A DNA stretch of 20,439 bases, taken from positions 1-20,439 of the IMG/VR virus record IMGVR_UViG_3300030056_000118; one strand, 5' to 3'. Made by a program: the position numbers and the translations under genes. Of this stretch, positions 6,777 through 13,788 are shown piece after piece (the first letter of the stretch is position 1; the number at the start of each line of letters is the position of its first letter). This DNA is from a virus. The notes beneath the pieces were generated by a model, which was not told where the DNA came from, ran no database searches, and was given only the letters and a program-made list of their open reading frames with translations.

Positions 6777-7033
6777 TGGGTTCCCTTCAGTTCGTTGGTT
6801 GCGCTCTGCTTGTCTGCGTTGCAGCGTTGCAGTGCGTCCTCCGCCTGACCGGCGAAGTTGAATAGGTCTCCACCCGTACTCGTCGGGTCATCCACCAGGG
6901 CATCCAGGGATGCGTGGCGGCCCTCAATGGCGGTCGGGGAGAGGAAGGCGCTGCTGCTTCGCACGGTTGTATGCGTCGCGCAGCCCTGTAGGCAGAGGGG
7001 TATCAAGAAAAGCAGCAGTCGGATGATCTTCAC
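6773..7033 (-). CDS. Rz1-like outer-membrane spanin lipoprotein
   Basis: An 86-residue lipoprotein with a signal peptide (MKIIRLLLFLIPLCLQGC) and lipobox LQGC, so lipidation is predicted at C18. The mature part would sit at the inner face of the outer membrane and pair with the Rz-like protein to fuse the membranes at the end of lysis. The gene begins within the Rz-like gene in another frame (6924-7033 shared), the classic nested Rz/Rz1 layout. The start is GTG at 7033 with GGAG about ten bases upstream. There is no holin or endolysin next to it. Confidence 0.82.
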   Translation of the reverse strand: MKIIRLLLFLIPLCLQGCATHTTVRSSSAFLSPTAIEGRHASLDALVDDPTSTGGDLFNFAGQAEDALQRCNADKQSATNELKGTQ

Positions 7034-7283
7034 GGGCAGCTATCTCCAGTTCGTGAGTGACGCGATCCCGGTTGTTGCGGATCAGTGAGTCGAGGTCGCG
7101 GCGGTAGGCGACCTCCTTGGAGAAGGCATCAAACCGCTGCGTGAGTGCGTCGTACTGCTGAGCTGTTTCTTCCAGCTTCACGACGCGCGTGGTCATTGCT
7201 CGATACGAATAGACGCCATAGGCGCCGGCACCGAGAGCGACGAGGATCAGCAGGGCCGCGATGTAGTAGAGGGCCTGCTTCAT
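6924..7283 (-). CDS. Rz-like inner-membrane spanin
   Basis: A 119-residue type II membrane protein: one N-terminal anchor (about residues 5-27, YYIAALLILVALGAGAYGVY) followed by a periplasmic helical domain (RVVKLEETAQQYDALTQRFDAF, then RDLDSLIRNNRDRVTHELE), the pattern of Rz i-spanins. It acts with the nested Rz1-like lipoprotein. I place the start at the ATG at 7283 because it makes an ATGA overlap with the previous gene. A GTG at 7292 would add three residues. In T7 the spanin genes are late (18.5/18.7). Here they sit among replication genes. Confidence 0.82.
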   Translation of the reverse strand: MKQALYYIAALLILVALGAGAYGVYSYRAMTTRVVKLEETAQQYDALTQRFDAFSKEVAYRRDLDSLIRNNRDRVTHELEIAAREDHPTAAFLDTPLPTGLRDAYNRAKQQRLPLPDRH

Positions 7284-7447
7284 GGCCGACACACGTAGTC
7301 AACGGAGTGCGCTTGCACCGCCGCGATCTGTGCTTGAATCTTCGCGAGTCGTAGGCTGTGCAGCGCGGCACGCTCGCGGGACTTGATGACCCTGCGTTGC
7401 TTAATGGCGTCGATGAGGCCACCGAAGATGAACTTCAGTGCCTTCAT
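7280..7447 (-). CDS. Small basic protein of unknown function (55 aa)
   Basis: A 55-residue basic protein (MKALKFIFGGLIDAIKQRRV at the start, then a helix rich in Arg, Ala and Gln). It has no clear membrane segment: the hydrophobic start is only about ten residues. Both ends form ATGA overlaps with neighbours, and it lies directly ahead of the Rz-like gene. No family recognised. Confidence 0.62.
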   Translation of the reverse strand: MKALKFIFGGLIDAIKQRRVIKSRERAALHSLRLAKIQAQIAAVQAHSVDYVCRP

Positions 7448-7701
7448 AGGTGGTAGTCCTCGGGAGTCGTTGCCTTCGGCTGAAAGTGGCGGGCTTGCAC
7501 GCCGCACTTCCACGGGGCACGCGAGGTGCGCTCGCTGTCGCACTTGATGTAGTGGCTCAGCGGAGTGGTGTTGACCCTCTTCGTACCGCCGCGTACCGGA
7601 TCGACCAGCGTGATGGAGGTGCGCTTGCGGGTGCAGTTGTCGTACTCGGACGGATAGCCGGGTGCGCGCTGATAGAACTTGCAGTCTTTGCAGGACTTCA
7701 T
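7444..7701 (-). CDS. Cys-rich protein, probable zinc-binding (85 aa)
   Basis: An 85-residue protein opening with CKDCKF and carrying further cysteines in DNCTRK, IKCDSERTS and WKCGVQA. The arrangement C-x2-C ... C ... C ... C would suit a zinc-ribbon-like fold. Similar small Cys-rich proteins with a VDPVRG segment occur in podophages, but I know of no established role. ATGA overlaps at both ends tie it to the HNH endonuclease gene upstream and the 55-residue gene downstream. Confidence 0.7.
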   Translation of the reverse strand: MKSCKDCKFYQRAPGYPSEYDNCTRKRTSITLVDPVRGGTKRVNTTPLSHYIKCDSERTSRAPWKCGVQARHFQPKATTPEDYHL

Positions 7702-8018
7702 CGGTGCTCCTGGTAATAGGCGGCCACGCGCAGCAGCTCCTCGGGAGTTGCGTTGCTCTTGATGGCGTTTGCTTTGGATGAGATGACCGTGACGTTGCCC
7801 TTTGTGTAGCCGAGAGTCGGGTCATTGCGGTCGAGGGATGGAGAGTTCGGGCCTTGGGCCAGTCCACCTGTGTTGCGATATAGCGGTAAGCCCAGCACCG
7901 GGCAGAAGTCGGGGATCACCACGTCCTCAATCGTGAGGTCGAATGGGATGCCCCGCTTCTTCGCCCGGTGCTTCGTCAGTGCAAGGAGACGGCTTGCCGG
8001 TGTGGCGCACTTCCTCAG
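7698..8018 (-). CDS. HNH / His-Me finger endonuclease (T7 gp5.3-like position)
   Basis: The product resembles the free-standing phage endonucleases that carry IPDFCPVLGLPL, then SPSLDRNDPTLGYTKGNVTVISSKANAIKS. The DR.....GY..GNV.VIS..AN core is characteristic and gives the metal-binding nuclease centre. It follows the DNA polymerase gene, where T7 has 5.3. The start is uncertain. The only conventional start in frame is a TTG at 8069, 54 bases inside the polymerase gene with no ribosome site. I favour a CTG at 8018 because it makes a CTGA overlap with the polymerase stop, like the other junctions here. That gives 106 residues. Confidence 0.82.
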   Translation of the reverse strand: MRKCATPASRLLALTKHRAKKRGIPFDLTIEDVVIPDFCPVLGLPLYRNTGGLAQGPNSPSLDRNDPTLGYTKGNVTVISSKANAIKSNATPEELLRVAAYYQEHR

Positions 8019-9859
8019 TGCGTGTCGTGCCAGTTGTTGCCGACTTTGTATTCGCCGGCCAGGGGGCAACGAAAGCCGAAGTGCTCACCAGCACGGAAGA
8101 TCGCATCGGTGGCAGCGGCTCCTACGGTCTCGGCATGTTCCTCGGATACTTCGATCTGCCACTCGTCGTGGATGTTGCCTACGAACTCATAGTCAGTACC
8201 GGGAACCAAGCCGATCTCTTGCAGACGCTTGTCGAGTAACACAAGAGCCTTCTTCATCACGATTGCACCAGCTCCTTGCAGCAAGGTGTTGAGTGCTGCG
8301 TGATCGCTGCGAACATGCAGCTTGCGGCCGTCCAGGCCCTTGAGGTATCCCTGCGCACGCACGGTGGCCTTGATGGCCTTGATGAGTGCTGCCAGTGCAG
8401 GCAGTCCCTTCAGGAACTGTGCCTTCAGCTCCGCACCACGCTTCGCACCCTTGCCGACAATCGAGCCGATCTTCGCGTCGCCCGCTCCGTAGAGGAAGGC
8501 GTAAATGAAGGTCTTGGCCTGGTTGCGGTTCGTCAGACCGGCAGCGACCATGTTGGTCGTATGCACGTCGCCTTCGAGGATGACCTTCGCGTACTCGCCG
8601 GCATCCCATCGACCCATGAAGTGCGCAAGGCAGCGCAGCTCCAGGCCGCTCGCATCCGCACCCACCAGCTTCTTGCCCTTGGGCACCATGAACAGTGCGC
8701 GGCACTCCGGGCCGTAAAGGGAACCGGAGGAGGGCACCTGTGCCATGTTGGGGTTCGAGTGCGTCATGCGGCCGGTGACTGCGCCGTTCTGACTGACACG
8801 TCCGTGGATACGGCCGTCAGCCTTCACTGCCTTGAACCACGCCTGCTTGCCTTCACTGAGCTGGCCCAGCCGTTTCTCAACGGTGAGGTACTCGGTCAGC
8901 AAGGGAGCCTCTGCGTACTTCAGGCCGGCGAGGGTTGTCTCGTCCACCTTGGGCGTTCCCTGGTCGGTGAACTCCGTGGGCTTCCATCCGTACAGGTGCG
9001 ACAGGCGATCAGCTATGTGCTGACGCGAGCCGGGGTTGAAGGTGACGGTCTTCCACTTCTGGAACGGAACGCCTTTGACGTAACCCTTCGCCTTGTTGTC
9101 GCGCTTCGGGATGATGATGCCGGCCTTCGCCTGCCACGGCGGAAACACCGCACGCAGCTTCTCGACCAGCTCGGCGCGCAGGCCGATCAGCGTGGCTTCC
9201 AGCTCCAGCGCCTTGTCCTTGTTGAACAGGAAGCCGTGGGCCTCCTGCCGACGAAGGATCGGAGCGATGTCGTGCTCCAGGCGGATGCTTTCCTCGCTGA
9301 AGCCCTGCGCGATCAGCTTGTCGTAGAGCTTGGCGGTGACGCGGATGTCCTGGACGCAGTAGTCGTCCATCTCCTGATTCCATGACTCCCAAGGGTCGAG
9401 GCCCTTGGCTTTCATCATGTCGGAGTAGTCACCCTTCCAGACGCCCATGCGCCAGCCCCAGGCTTCGAGCGAGTGCTTGCCCATGAGCTTCTTCGGGAAG
9501 ATCGCAGCGGCGCGCTTGCCTTGTGCGGCGTCCTTCTCGTGCTGCCGGATGCGCTTGATGTCATCGTTGAACAGGTCGGTGAACATGAGCTGGGACATGA
9601 TGAGCGTGTCCCACACCTGGCCCCTCGGATTGAACCAGGGGTAGACCTTCTGTGTCGCCGGGATGTCGAAGCCGATGATGTTGTGTCCGCAGATGTCGTC
9701 TGCCTCGTGCAACATCCTCACGCCGGACTCGATGCTCAGCTTCGATCCGTGATCGTTGGCCCGGTGAGTCACTCCCTTCTTGGTGTCGCGTATCGCGATA
9801 CAGTGCAGGCGATCCAGTTCAGGGATGAGGCCATTGGTCTCGTTGTCGAATATGTGCAT
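8015..9859 (-). CDS. DNA polymerase, family A with 3'-5' exonuclease domain (T7 gp5-like)
   Basis: The 614-residue replicative polymerase. The N-terminal proofreading domain opens with IFDNETNGL (D5, E7: the DxE metal site), followed by ICGHNIIGFDIP. The polymerase domain shows motif A (VGADASGLELRCLAHF), motif B (RNQAKTFIYAFLYGAGDAKIG, with K and Y of the O-helix) and motif C (GNIHDEWQIEV, H564-D565-E566). It would work with host thioredoxin only if a thioredoxin-binding loop exists. The protein is about 90 residues shorter than T7 gp5 (704), so that loop may be reduced. GAGGAA precedes the ATG at 9859. Confidence 0.97.
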   Translation of the reverse strand: MHIFDNETNGLIPELDRLHCIAIRDTKKGVTHRANDHGSKLSIESGVRMLHEADDICGHNIIGFDIPATQKVYPWFNPRGQVWDTLIMSQLMFTDLFNDDIKRIRQHEKDAAQGKRAAAIFPKKLMGKHSLEAWGWRMGVWKGDYSDMMKAKGLDPWESWNQEMDDYCVQDIRVTAKLYDKLIAQGFSEESIRLEHDIAPILRRQEAHGFLFNKDKALELEATLIGLRAELVEKLRAVFPPWQAKAGIIIPKRDNKAKGYVKGVPFQKWKTVTFNPGSRQHIADRLSHLYGWKPTEFTDQGTPKVDETTLAGLKYAEAPLLTEYLTVEKRLGQLSEGKQAWFKAVKADGRIHGRVSQNGAVTGRMTHSNPNMAQVPSSGSLYGPECRALFMVPKGKKLVGADASGLELRCLAHFMGRWDAGEYAKVILEGDVHTTNMVAAGLTNRNQAKTFIYAFLYGAGDAKIGSIVGKGAKRGAELKAQFLKGLPALAALIKAIKATVRAQGYLKGLDGRKLHVRSDHAALNTLLQGAGAIVMKKALVLLDKRLQEIGLVPGTDYEFVGNIHDEWQIEVSEEHAETVGAAATDAIFRAGEHFGFRCPLAGEYKVGNNWHDTH

Positions 9860-9868
9860 GGAGTTTCC

Positions 9869-10426
9869 TCAGTAGTCGCCTCCATGTTTGGGAGCGGGGA
9901 TGAAGCGGGAGCGCACCAGTTGGGCGGCTACGGAGCGCGTGCGGGTGTAGCCGTAGCTCTCATAGCGAGCGATACGCTTCACGGCGCGGTCGTGGTTCTG
10001 CACCTTGTTGAAGCGCAGGTACTTGTGCGATGCGTCGCACACGAAGTCAGGGCCTTCGATGACCTCGACGACACCCGGCTCGACCATCTCGGCTCCGCAG
10101 GTGACGCAAGTGAGATCGAAGTCCGCAACGAGGTCGCCGAGGGTCTTGTGGAATCGGAAGCCGACCAGGTTGAAAGGTGGGTTCACGCCATCAGAGAAGA
10201 TGCGAGCACCGCTGACATCGGACTTGAGTTCGGAGAAGCGCGGCTCCCACGAGAAGAACTGGAGAGCCAGCAGGTAGTCGGTGTAGGAGGCGAAGAACAA
10301 GTCAATGTCCTTCACCTCCGTCCCGTCGAACAGAGAGCGGAAGCATCCGCCCCCGATGAAGGCCAATGCGTCCACGCCGGGTGGCAGGAGATTGAAGATG
10401 CTCAGTGCGTACTCTTTGGGAGTCAT
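9869..10426 (-). CDS. Nucleotidyltransferase-like protein (pol-beta fold)
   Basis: A 185-residue protein with the minimal nucleotidyltransferase signature: GGG at residues 25-27, then KDIDLFF with D40 and D42 as the DxD pair. A likely third acidic site is ADFDLTC (D102/D104). A CxxC pair (C107, C110) follows and the C-terminus is basic. By family knowledge such proteins transfer nucleotides to proteins, RNA or small molecules; the target cannot be read from sequence. It lies between DNA polymerase and the primase region, which T7 does not have. AAGGAAGG precedes the ATG at 10426. Confidence 0.75.
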   Translation of the reverse strand: MTPKEYALSIFNLLPPGVDALAFIGGGCFRSLFDGTEVKDIDLFFASYTDYLLALQFFSWEPRFSELKSDVSGARIFSDGVNPPFNLVGFRFHKTLGDLVADFDLTCVTCGAEMVEPGVVEVIEGPDFVCDASHKYLRFNKVQNHDRAVKRIARYESYGYTRTRSVAAQLVRSRFIPAPKHGGDY

Positions 10427-10440
10427 GGGCCTTCCTTGGG

Positions 10441-10677
10441 TCAGTCGATCAGGGCTTTGACGCGAGCGGCGATGCGCGTGGCGCGGTCGGCTTCGTCGTG
10501 TGCTGCGTCAGCGAAGTCCAGGAAGTCGTGCGCCATCTCGGTGTGCGACTCGGCAGCAGCGCGGTGATCCAGGGCCAGCTTCTCCAGGTTCTGCACGTCC
10601 TTCTCGAAGCGCGCGGTGATCGAATCGACGGTGAACGGGAACAGACGAGCCAGCAGCAGTTCGATGTAGAGCTTCAT
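10441..10677 (-). CDS. Small helical protein of unknown function (78 aa)
   Basis: A 78-residue protein starting MKLYIELLLARLFPF, followed by a long heptad-like helix with many Ala, His and acidic residues (ARFEKDVQNLEKLALDHRAAAESHT onward). It may be a coiled coil. The ATG at 10677 has GAGGA six bases ahead and overlaps the preceding stop as ATGA. A longer frame reaching 10779 is unlikely. No family recognised. Confidence 0.65.
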   Translation of the reverse strand: MKLYIELLLARLFPFTVDSITARFEKDVQNLEKLALDHRAAAESHTEMAHDFLDFADAAHDEADRATRIAARVKALID

Positions 10678-10853
10678 GTGATTTCCTCGACGGTGATGGT
10701 TACGCGCACACGCTTGCCGCCCTCGGGGAATCGACGGGCTGCATCGGCTGCGGTCATGGGTACTGCGTATGGGAAACATGCGGACGCACCAGCGAGTGCC
10801 GGTGCGTCCATGGGGATGTAGAACTCGTGAGTCGTTACGGCGAGGTCAGTCAA
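10674..10853 (-). CDS. Small TTG-started protein (59 aa)
   Basis: A short frame filling the space between the primase/helicase and the 78-residue gene. It starts at a TTG (10853) that forms a TTGA overlap with the primase stop and ends in an ATGA overlap with the next gene. The 59 residues include HEFYIPMDAPALAGAS and end GGKRVRVTITVEEIT, a beta-strand-like tail. The perfect fit into the overlap pattern is the main support. There is no clear ribosome site and no family is recognised. Confidence 0.5.
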   Translation of the reverse strand: MTDLAVTTHEFYIPMDAPALAGASACFPYAVPMTAADAARRFPEGGKRVRVTITVEEIT

Positions 10854-12472
10854 AAGTCTTGACTGCCTTCCCCTGGCTCCGGTGGGAACATCGGGGTTTC
10901 TTCAAGCACCTGCTCGAACAGCCTGCCGGTCTCCACGTCGTAGCCGAGACCGATGGTCTTGCCTGTGGCCTGGCCGGTGAAGCGATCCTTCAGGATGCGG
11001 AACGTGGTGTGTTGGCGGACGTTGATGTCCTCCGCCTGCTGGTCACGCTCCAGGCCGAACATGAAGTGACTCCAGAAGCCGATGGCACGGGAGCCTTTGA
11101 AGTGACGGATCATCACTCGACCGCCTTCTTCGTGCGGCTTGCCCTCCGGTGTTGCCAGATGCGAGATGCCGTAGAAGCAGACGTTGTATGCCTGCGCGAA
11201 CGAGGCGATCTCGGCCATGATCTGTTCGAGGGCCTTGCGCTCGTCGTCCTCAGCAGCCGCGAGGGCCGTAAGGTGGTCGAGGAAGAAGTGCTTCACGCCT
11301 TCAGCAGCCGCGAGGTACTTCATCTTCGCCAGAACAATCGGCCACTCCGTGCTGCCGAACGAGTCGTACATGAAGACGTTGCCACTGGCTTCGACCTTCT
11401 CGAACGCTTCGTTGAGTTCCTCCTGCGTCCACGAGTTGTCAGGGACATGGAAACGGCGACCGGCGAGCTTGCCGGCGACACGCTTGCCAGTCTCGACGGG
11501 CGGCTGCTCCAGGTAGAACAGGCCGACCTTCTCGTTGAGGGTCACAGCGGTGTGGACGATCTCCTGCGTGAACAGGTCGGTCTTGCCGATGCCTGTGCCC
11601 GCACCAAAGAAGTACACCTCGCCATAGCGACGGCCGTAGGTGTACTCCGTCAGGGACGGGAGGAACCACGGAAGTCCACGGATGATCTTGGCGAGCGCCT
11701 TCTCTTTGATGTCACCGAACGTCACGATGCCATCGGGGCGGAACACCTTGGCGTTCCAGATGGCCGTGATGATCTCGCGGGCCTTGCCGGCCAGCAGGAG
11801 TTCGTTCGGGTCTTTCATCGACAGGTGCGCGATCTTGCACTTGCCCGGTGTGAACAGCAGCGCGCACTCTTGCGCAGCAGCCTGACCAGGTTCGTCCATG
11901 TCGAACACGAGGACAACTTCCTCGAACTTCTCCAGCCACTCAAGTTCTTGGGCGATGGTCTTCTTCGCACCTTGAGCACCGTTCGGAACGGACACGACGG
12001 GCCACTTGTTCTCTTGCGCCTGACTCACACTGAGGCAGTCGATCTCGCCTTCAGTGATGACGATGCGGCGGCCGGGACTCCAGAGATGCTGACCGTACAG
12101 GCCGGCTCCTTTGAGCGAGCCACGGACGTTGAACTCCTTACCGGCGTAGCGCACCTTCTGCGCAACCACTTCGCCGTCACGCATGTAGTTGGCGATCTGT
12201 ACTGGTTTCCCGTGGTGCTCGCCGACTGTGTAGCCGAACTTGGCACAGGTATCTTCCGACAGTCCCCGCTTGGTTAGAGCTTGGGCCTGTCCATGCAGGA
12301 AGTCTGCGGACATTCGCTTGCTCCTTGTGGGGGTATGGGTGCTATCGCCCTGGCGGGTCTTGCCGCAGGAGAAGCAGTGCGTGTGCCCATCGGTGTAGAG
12401 GGCACACGCATCGGAGGAACCGCAGTCGTCGCACGAGCCTTTCGAGACCAGCTCGGACTCAGCGGTTTCCAC
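10850..12472 (-). CDS. DNA primase/helicase (T7 gp4-like)
   Basis: The 540-residue bifunctional replication protein. An N-terminal zinc-binding primase module has C14, C17, C33 and C36 (CDDCG ... HCFSCGK). TOPRIM motifs are VITEGEIDCLS and LVFDMDEPGQAA. The C-terminal hexameric helicase of the RecA fold has Walker A GAGTGIGKT at 290-298 (K297), then FLDHLTALAA, FYGISHL and SRAIGFWSH. Length is close to T7 gp4A (566). It starts at a GTG (12472) inside the previous gene. An internal ATG at 12313 (M54) has its own ribosome site, as for T7 gp4B. Confidence 0.96.
   Translation of the reverse strand: METAESELVSKGSCDDCGSSDACALYTDGHTHCFSCGKTRQGDSTHTPTRSKRMSADFLHGQAQALTKRGLSEDTCAKFGYTVGEHHGKPVQIANYMRDGEVVAQKVRYAGKEFNVRGSLKGAGLYGQHLWSPGRRIVITEGEIDCLSVSQAQENKWPVVSVPNGAQGAKKTIAQELEWLEKFEEVVLVFDMDEPGQAAAQECALLFTPGKCKIAHLSMKDPNELLLAGKAREIITAIWNAKVFRPDGIVTFGDIKEKALAKIIRGLPWFLPSLTEYTYGRRYGEVYFFGAGTGIGKTDLFTQEIVHTAVTLNEKVGLFYLEQPPVETGKRVAGKLAGRRFHVPDNSWTQEELNEAFEKVEASGNVFMYDSFGSTEWPIVLAKMKYLAAAEGVKHFFLDHLTALAAAEDDERKALEQIMAEIASFAQAYNVCFYGISHLATPEGKPHEEGGRVMIRHFKGSRAIGFWSHFMFGLERDQQAEDINVRQHTTFRILKDRFTGQATGKTIGLGYDVETGRLFEQVLEETPMFPPEPGEGSQDF
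12311..12326 (-). promoter_or_regulatory. Internal ribosome site and start for a short, helicase-only form
   Basis: Within the primase/helicase gene, AAGGAG (12326-12321) lies seven bases before an in-frame ATG (12313, codon 54), just after the zinc-binding module. T7 gene 4 makes a 56-kDa helicase without the zinc domain from such an internal start (M64). The same arrangement is predicted here. Confidence 0.65.
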
Positions 12473-12620
12473 GCTGGACAGACCACATGGCCTTGCGGGT
12501 CACCAGGCCGACCTTGCGGCGCAGTGCGGAACCGACGAGGCGGATGACGTTGTTGGTGTGGTTCGCGTTGCGGTACGCGCTATCGAACGCGGCGCGCATC
12601 GTGGTTGCAGCCTGGGTCAT
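12459..12620 (-). CDS. Small basic protein of unknown function (53 aa)
   Basis: A 53-residue protein rich in Arg and Asn (FDSAYRNANHTNNVIRLVGSALRRK), not recognised. The ATG at 12620 is preceded by AAGGAA at seven bases and overlaps the HTH-gene stop as ATGA. The 3' end overlaps the GTG start of the primase/helicase by 14 bases, so it probably couples primase translation. Confidence 0.62.
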   Translation of the reverse strand: MTQAATTMRAAFDSAYRNANHTNNVIRLVGSALRRKVGLVTRKAMWSVQRGNR

Positions 12621-12970
12621 GCAGTTTCCTTGAGAGCATTGATGAGGGAGCTGATCGCGCACGGGCAATGCCCGAGGCGACGCATGGTTTCTTCGATGTG
12701 CTCGACGTTCAGCCGCAGGCACTTGGCGCGGGGCGGATTGATCGGGCCGGCGTAACGCTTCTGCGTCGCGCTGAGGGAGTAGCGGATGTAGCGTTGGCCG
12801 GTGGCGTCACGCGCCTCGGTCTTGATGACCTCGTATCCCGCTGCAACGATCTCGTCGATGCGTGAGGCGAGACGGCGGATGCGGTAAACACCCTCGGCTT
12901 GCCACGAGGTGATGTGCGCTTCGGCACGCAGGTGCGCGAGCACGGTCTTTGATTGCAGCGGGAGTTTCAT
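12617..12970 (-). CDS. Helix-turn-helix domain protein (117 aa)
   Basis: Residues about 7-50 (SKTVLAHLRAEAHITSWQAE, then YRIRRLASRIDEIVAAGYEV) match the small winged-HTH type found in phage proteins (the HTH_39-like pattern VL.HL......IT..EA...Y.I.RLA.RI.EL...GY.I). The rest, including NPPRAKCLRLNVEHIEETMRRLGHCPC, is unassigned. It could be a DNA-binding regulator or a replication accessory factor. The ATG at 12970 shares one base with the lysozyme-like stop. Confidence 0.75.
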   Translation of the reverse strand: MKLPLQSKTVLAHLRAEAHITSWQAEGVYRIRRLASRIDEIVAAGYEVIKTEARDATGQRYIRYSLSATQKRYAGPINPPRAKCLRLNVEHIEETMRRLGHCPCAISSLINALKETA

Positions 12971-13368
12971 CAGGGTTCCTTGAGGAGTTCTTTCAGGGCG
13001 AGGAGAGGTGCCTCGTGACCAAACACCAGCGGAAGGCAGTGATCCGGTCGCGCGGTCATTGCCCGCAGCACCATCAGTTGCTCCGCCGTGAAGCTCCCCT
13101 TCGTCTCCAGGAACTCGGTGAGGCCGCCGATGAGGCAGACCTGGAGCGAGCTGGAGGCATGGGTAGGCGCGACAGCACCACGAACGCGTTCGTCCCGTCC
13201 CTTCTCGACAGTGCCGTCGCGTCGGATGACGTAGTGAACGGCGATCTCGGAGTAACCCTGGCGGCGGTGTGCGCTCGCCAGTTCCTTCACGCCGATGTCG
13301 GCGGATGGAGCGGTCATGGAACAGGTGACGAAGATGCGCTCGATGGTGTCGAGTGCCTTGATCTTCAC
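12970..13368 (-). CDS. T7 lysozyme homologue lacking amidase residues (gp3.5-like)
   Basis: The 132-residue protein aligns with T7 lysozyme over IERIFVTCSMTAPSADIGVK, HRRQGYSEIAVHYVIRRDGTVEKGRDE, SLQVCLIGGL and FTAEQLMVLR. T7 lysozyme is a zinc amidase that also binds and inhibits the phage RNA polymerase. Here the zinc ligand H17 is replaced by T15 and the catalytic Y46 by V44. The HHEVAPKAC region is cut to GHEAP, which removes K128 and the zinc ligand C130. The amidase should therefore be inactive, and a role in RNA polymerase control is inferred. The start is a GTG (13368) in a GTGA overlap with the RusA-like stop. T7 lysozyme has 151 residues. Confidence 0.85.
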   Translation of the reverse strand: MKIKALDTIERIFVTCSMTAPSADIGVKELASAHRRQGYSEIAVHYVIRRDGTVEKGRDERVRGAVAPTHASSSLQVCLIGGLTEFLETKGSFTAEQLMVLRAMTARPDHCLPLVFGHEAPLLALKELLKEP

Positions 13369-13772
13369 AACGAGTAGATGCTTACGGAGGTGTATGCGGC
13401 TTCGCCTGGAGCGGCGAATCGCTTGGTCGTGACCAGGTGGACAATCTGATTGTCGTCTGCCCAATAGCCGCCGATCTTCGTGATGATGTCGAGTGCCGCT
13501 TTGGCGGTGTTATCGACATCCATACGCGGGAAGAACAGCTTGGACGTGCGGGCCTTTGTGCAGACGGCCGTGGTCACAACGAGGAGGGGTTTGTTCTTGT
13601 CGATCCAGAGGGTTCCCTCGGGAATCACTTCGAGTGCAGCGTCGATCCACTGCTTGTACGGCTTGGCGATGTAGGTGCCCCAGCGGGTGACTCGGGGGCG
13701 GGATGCGGGCAGAGGTTCGAGTGGGATGTGGATGGTGGCGAGATGTCCCGCCACCACCGCTTCCGGCTTCAT
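13365..13772 (-). CDS. RusA-type Holliday junction resolvase
   Basis: The product carries the RusA signature: ASRPRVTRWGTYIAKPYKQW near the N-terminus, RMDVDNTAKAALD (D85, D87, N88) and YWADDNQIVHLVTTKR (D106, D107). These acidic residues bind metal for cleavage of four-way junctions. It occupies the slot of T7 gene 3 endonuclease I, between SSB and lysozyme, and probably does the same job of resolving branched replication intermediates before packaging. I use the ATG at 13772 (135 residues, the usual RusA size). An ATG at 13895 would add 41 low-complexity residues lying over the acidic tail of SSB. Confidence 0.9.
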   Translation of the reverse strand: MKPEAVVAGHLATIHIPLEPLPASRPRVTRWGTYIAKPYKQWIDAALEVIPEGTLWIDKNKPLLVVTTAVCTKARTSKLFFPRMDVDNTAKAALDIITKIGGYWADDNQIVHLVTTKRFAAPGEAAYTSVSIYSL

Positions 13773-13788
13773 GCCCGGTGTCAGGAAC

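Noticed and set aside
6780-6815. Possible fourth phage promoter (contains CAACCAAC on the minus strand)
   Set aside because: It lacks the TAG start region at the right distance and the GTAWAA upstream part, and lies within the Rz1 coding end. Chance match.
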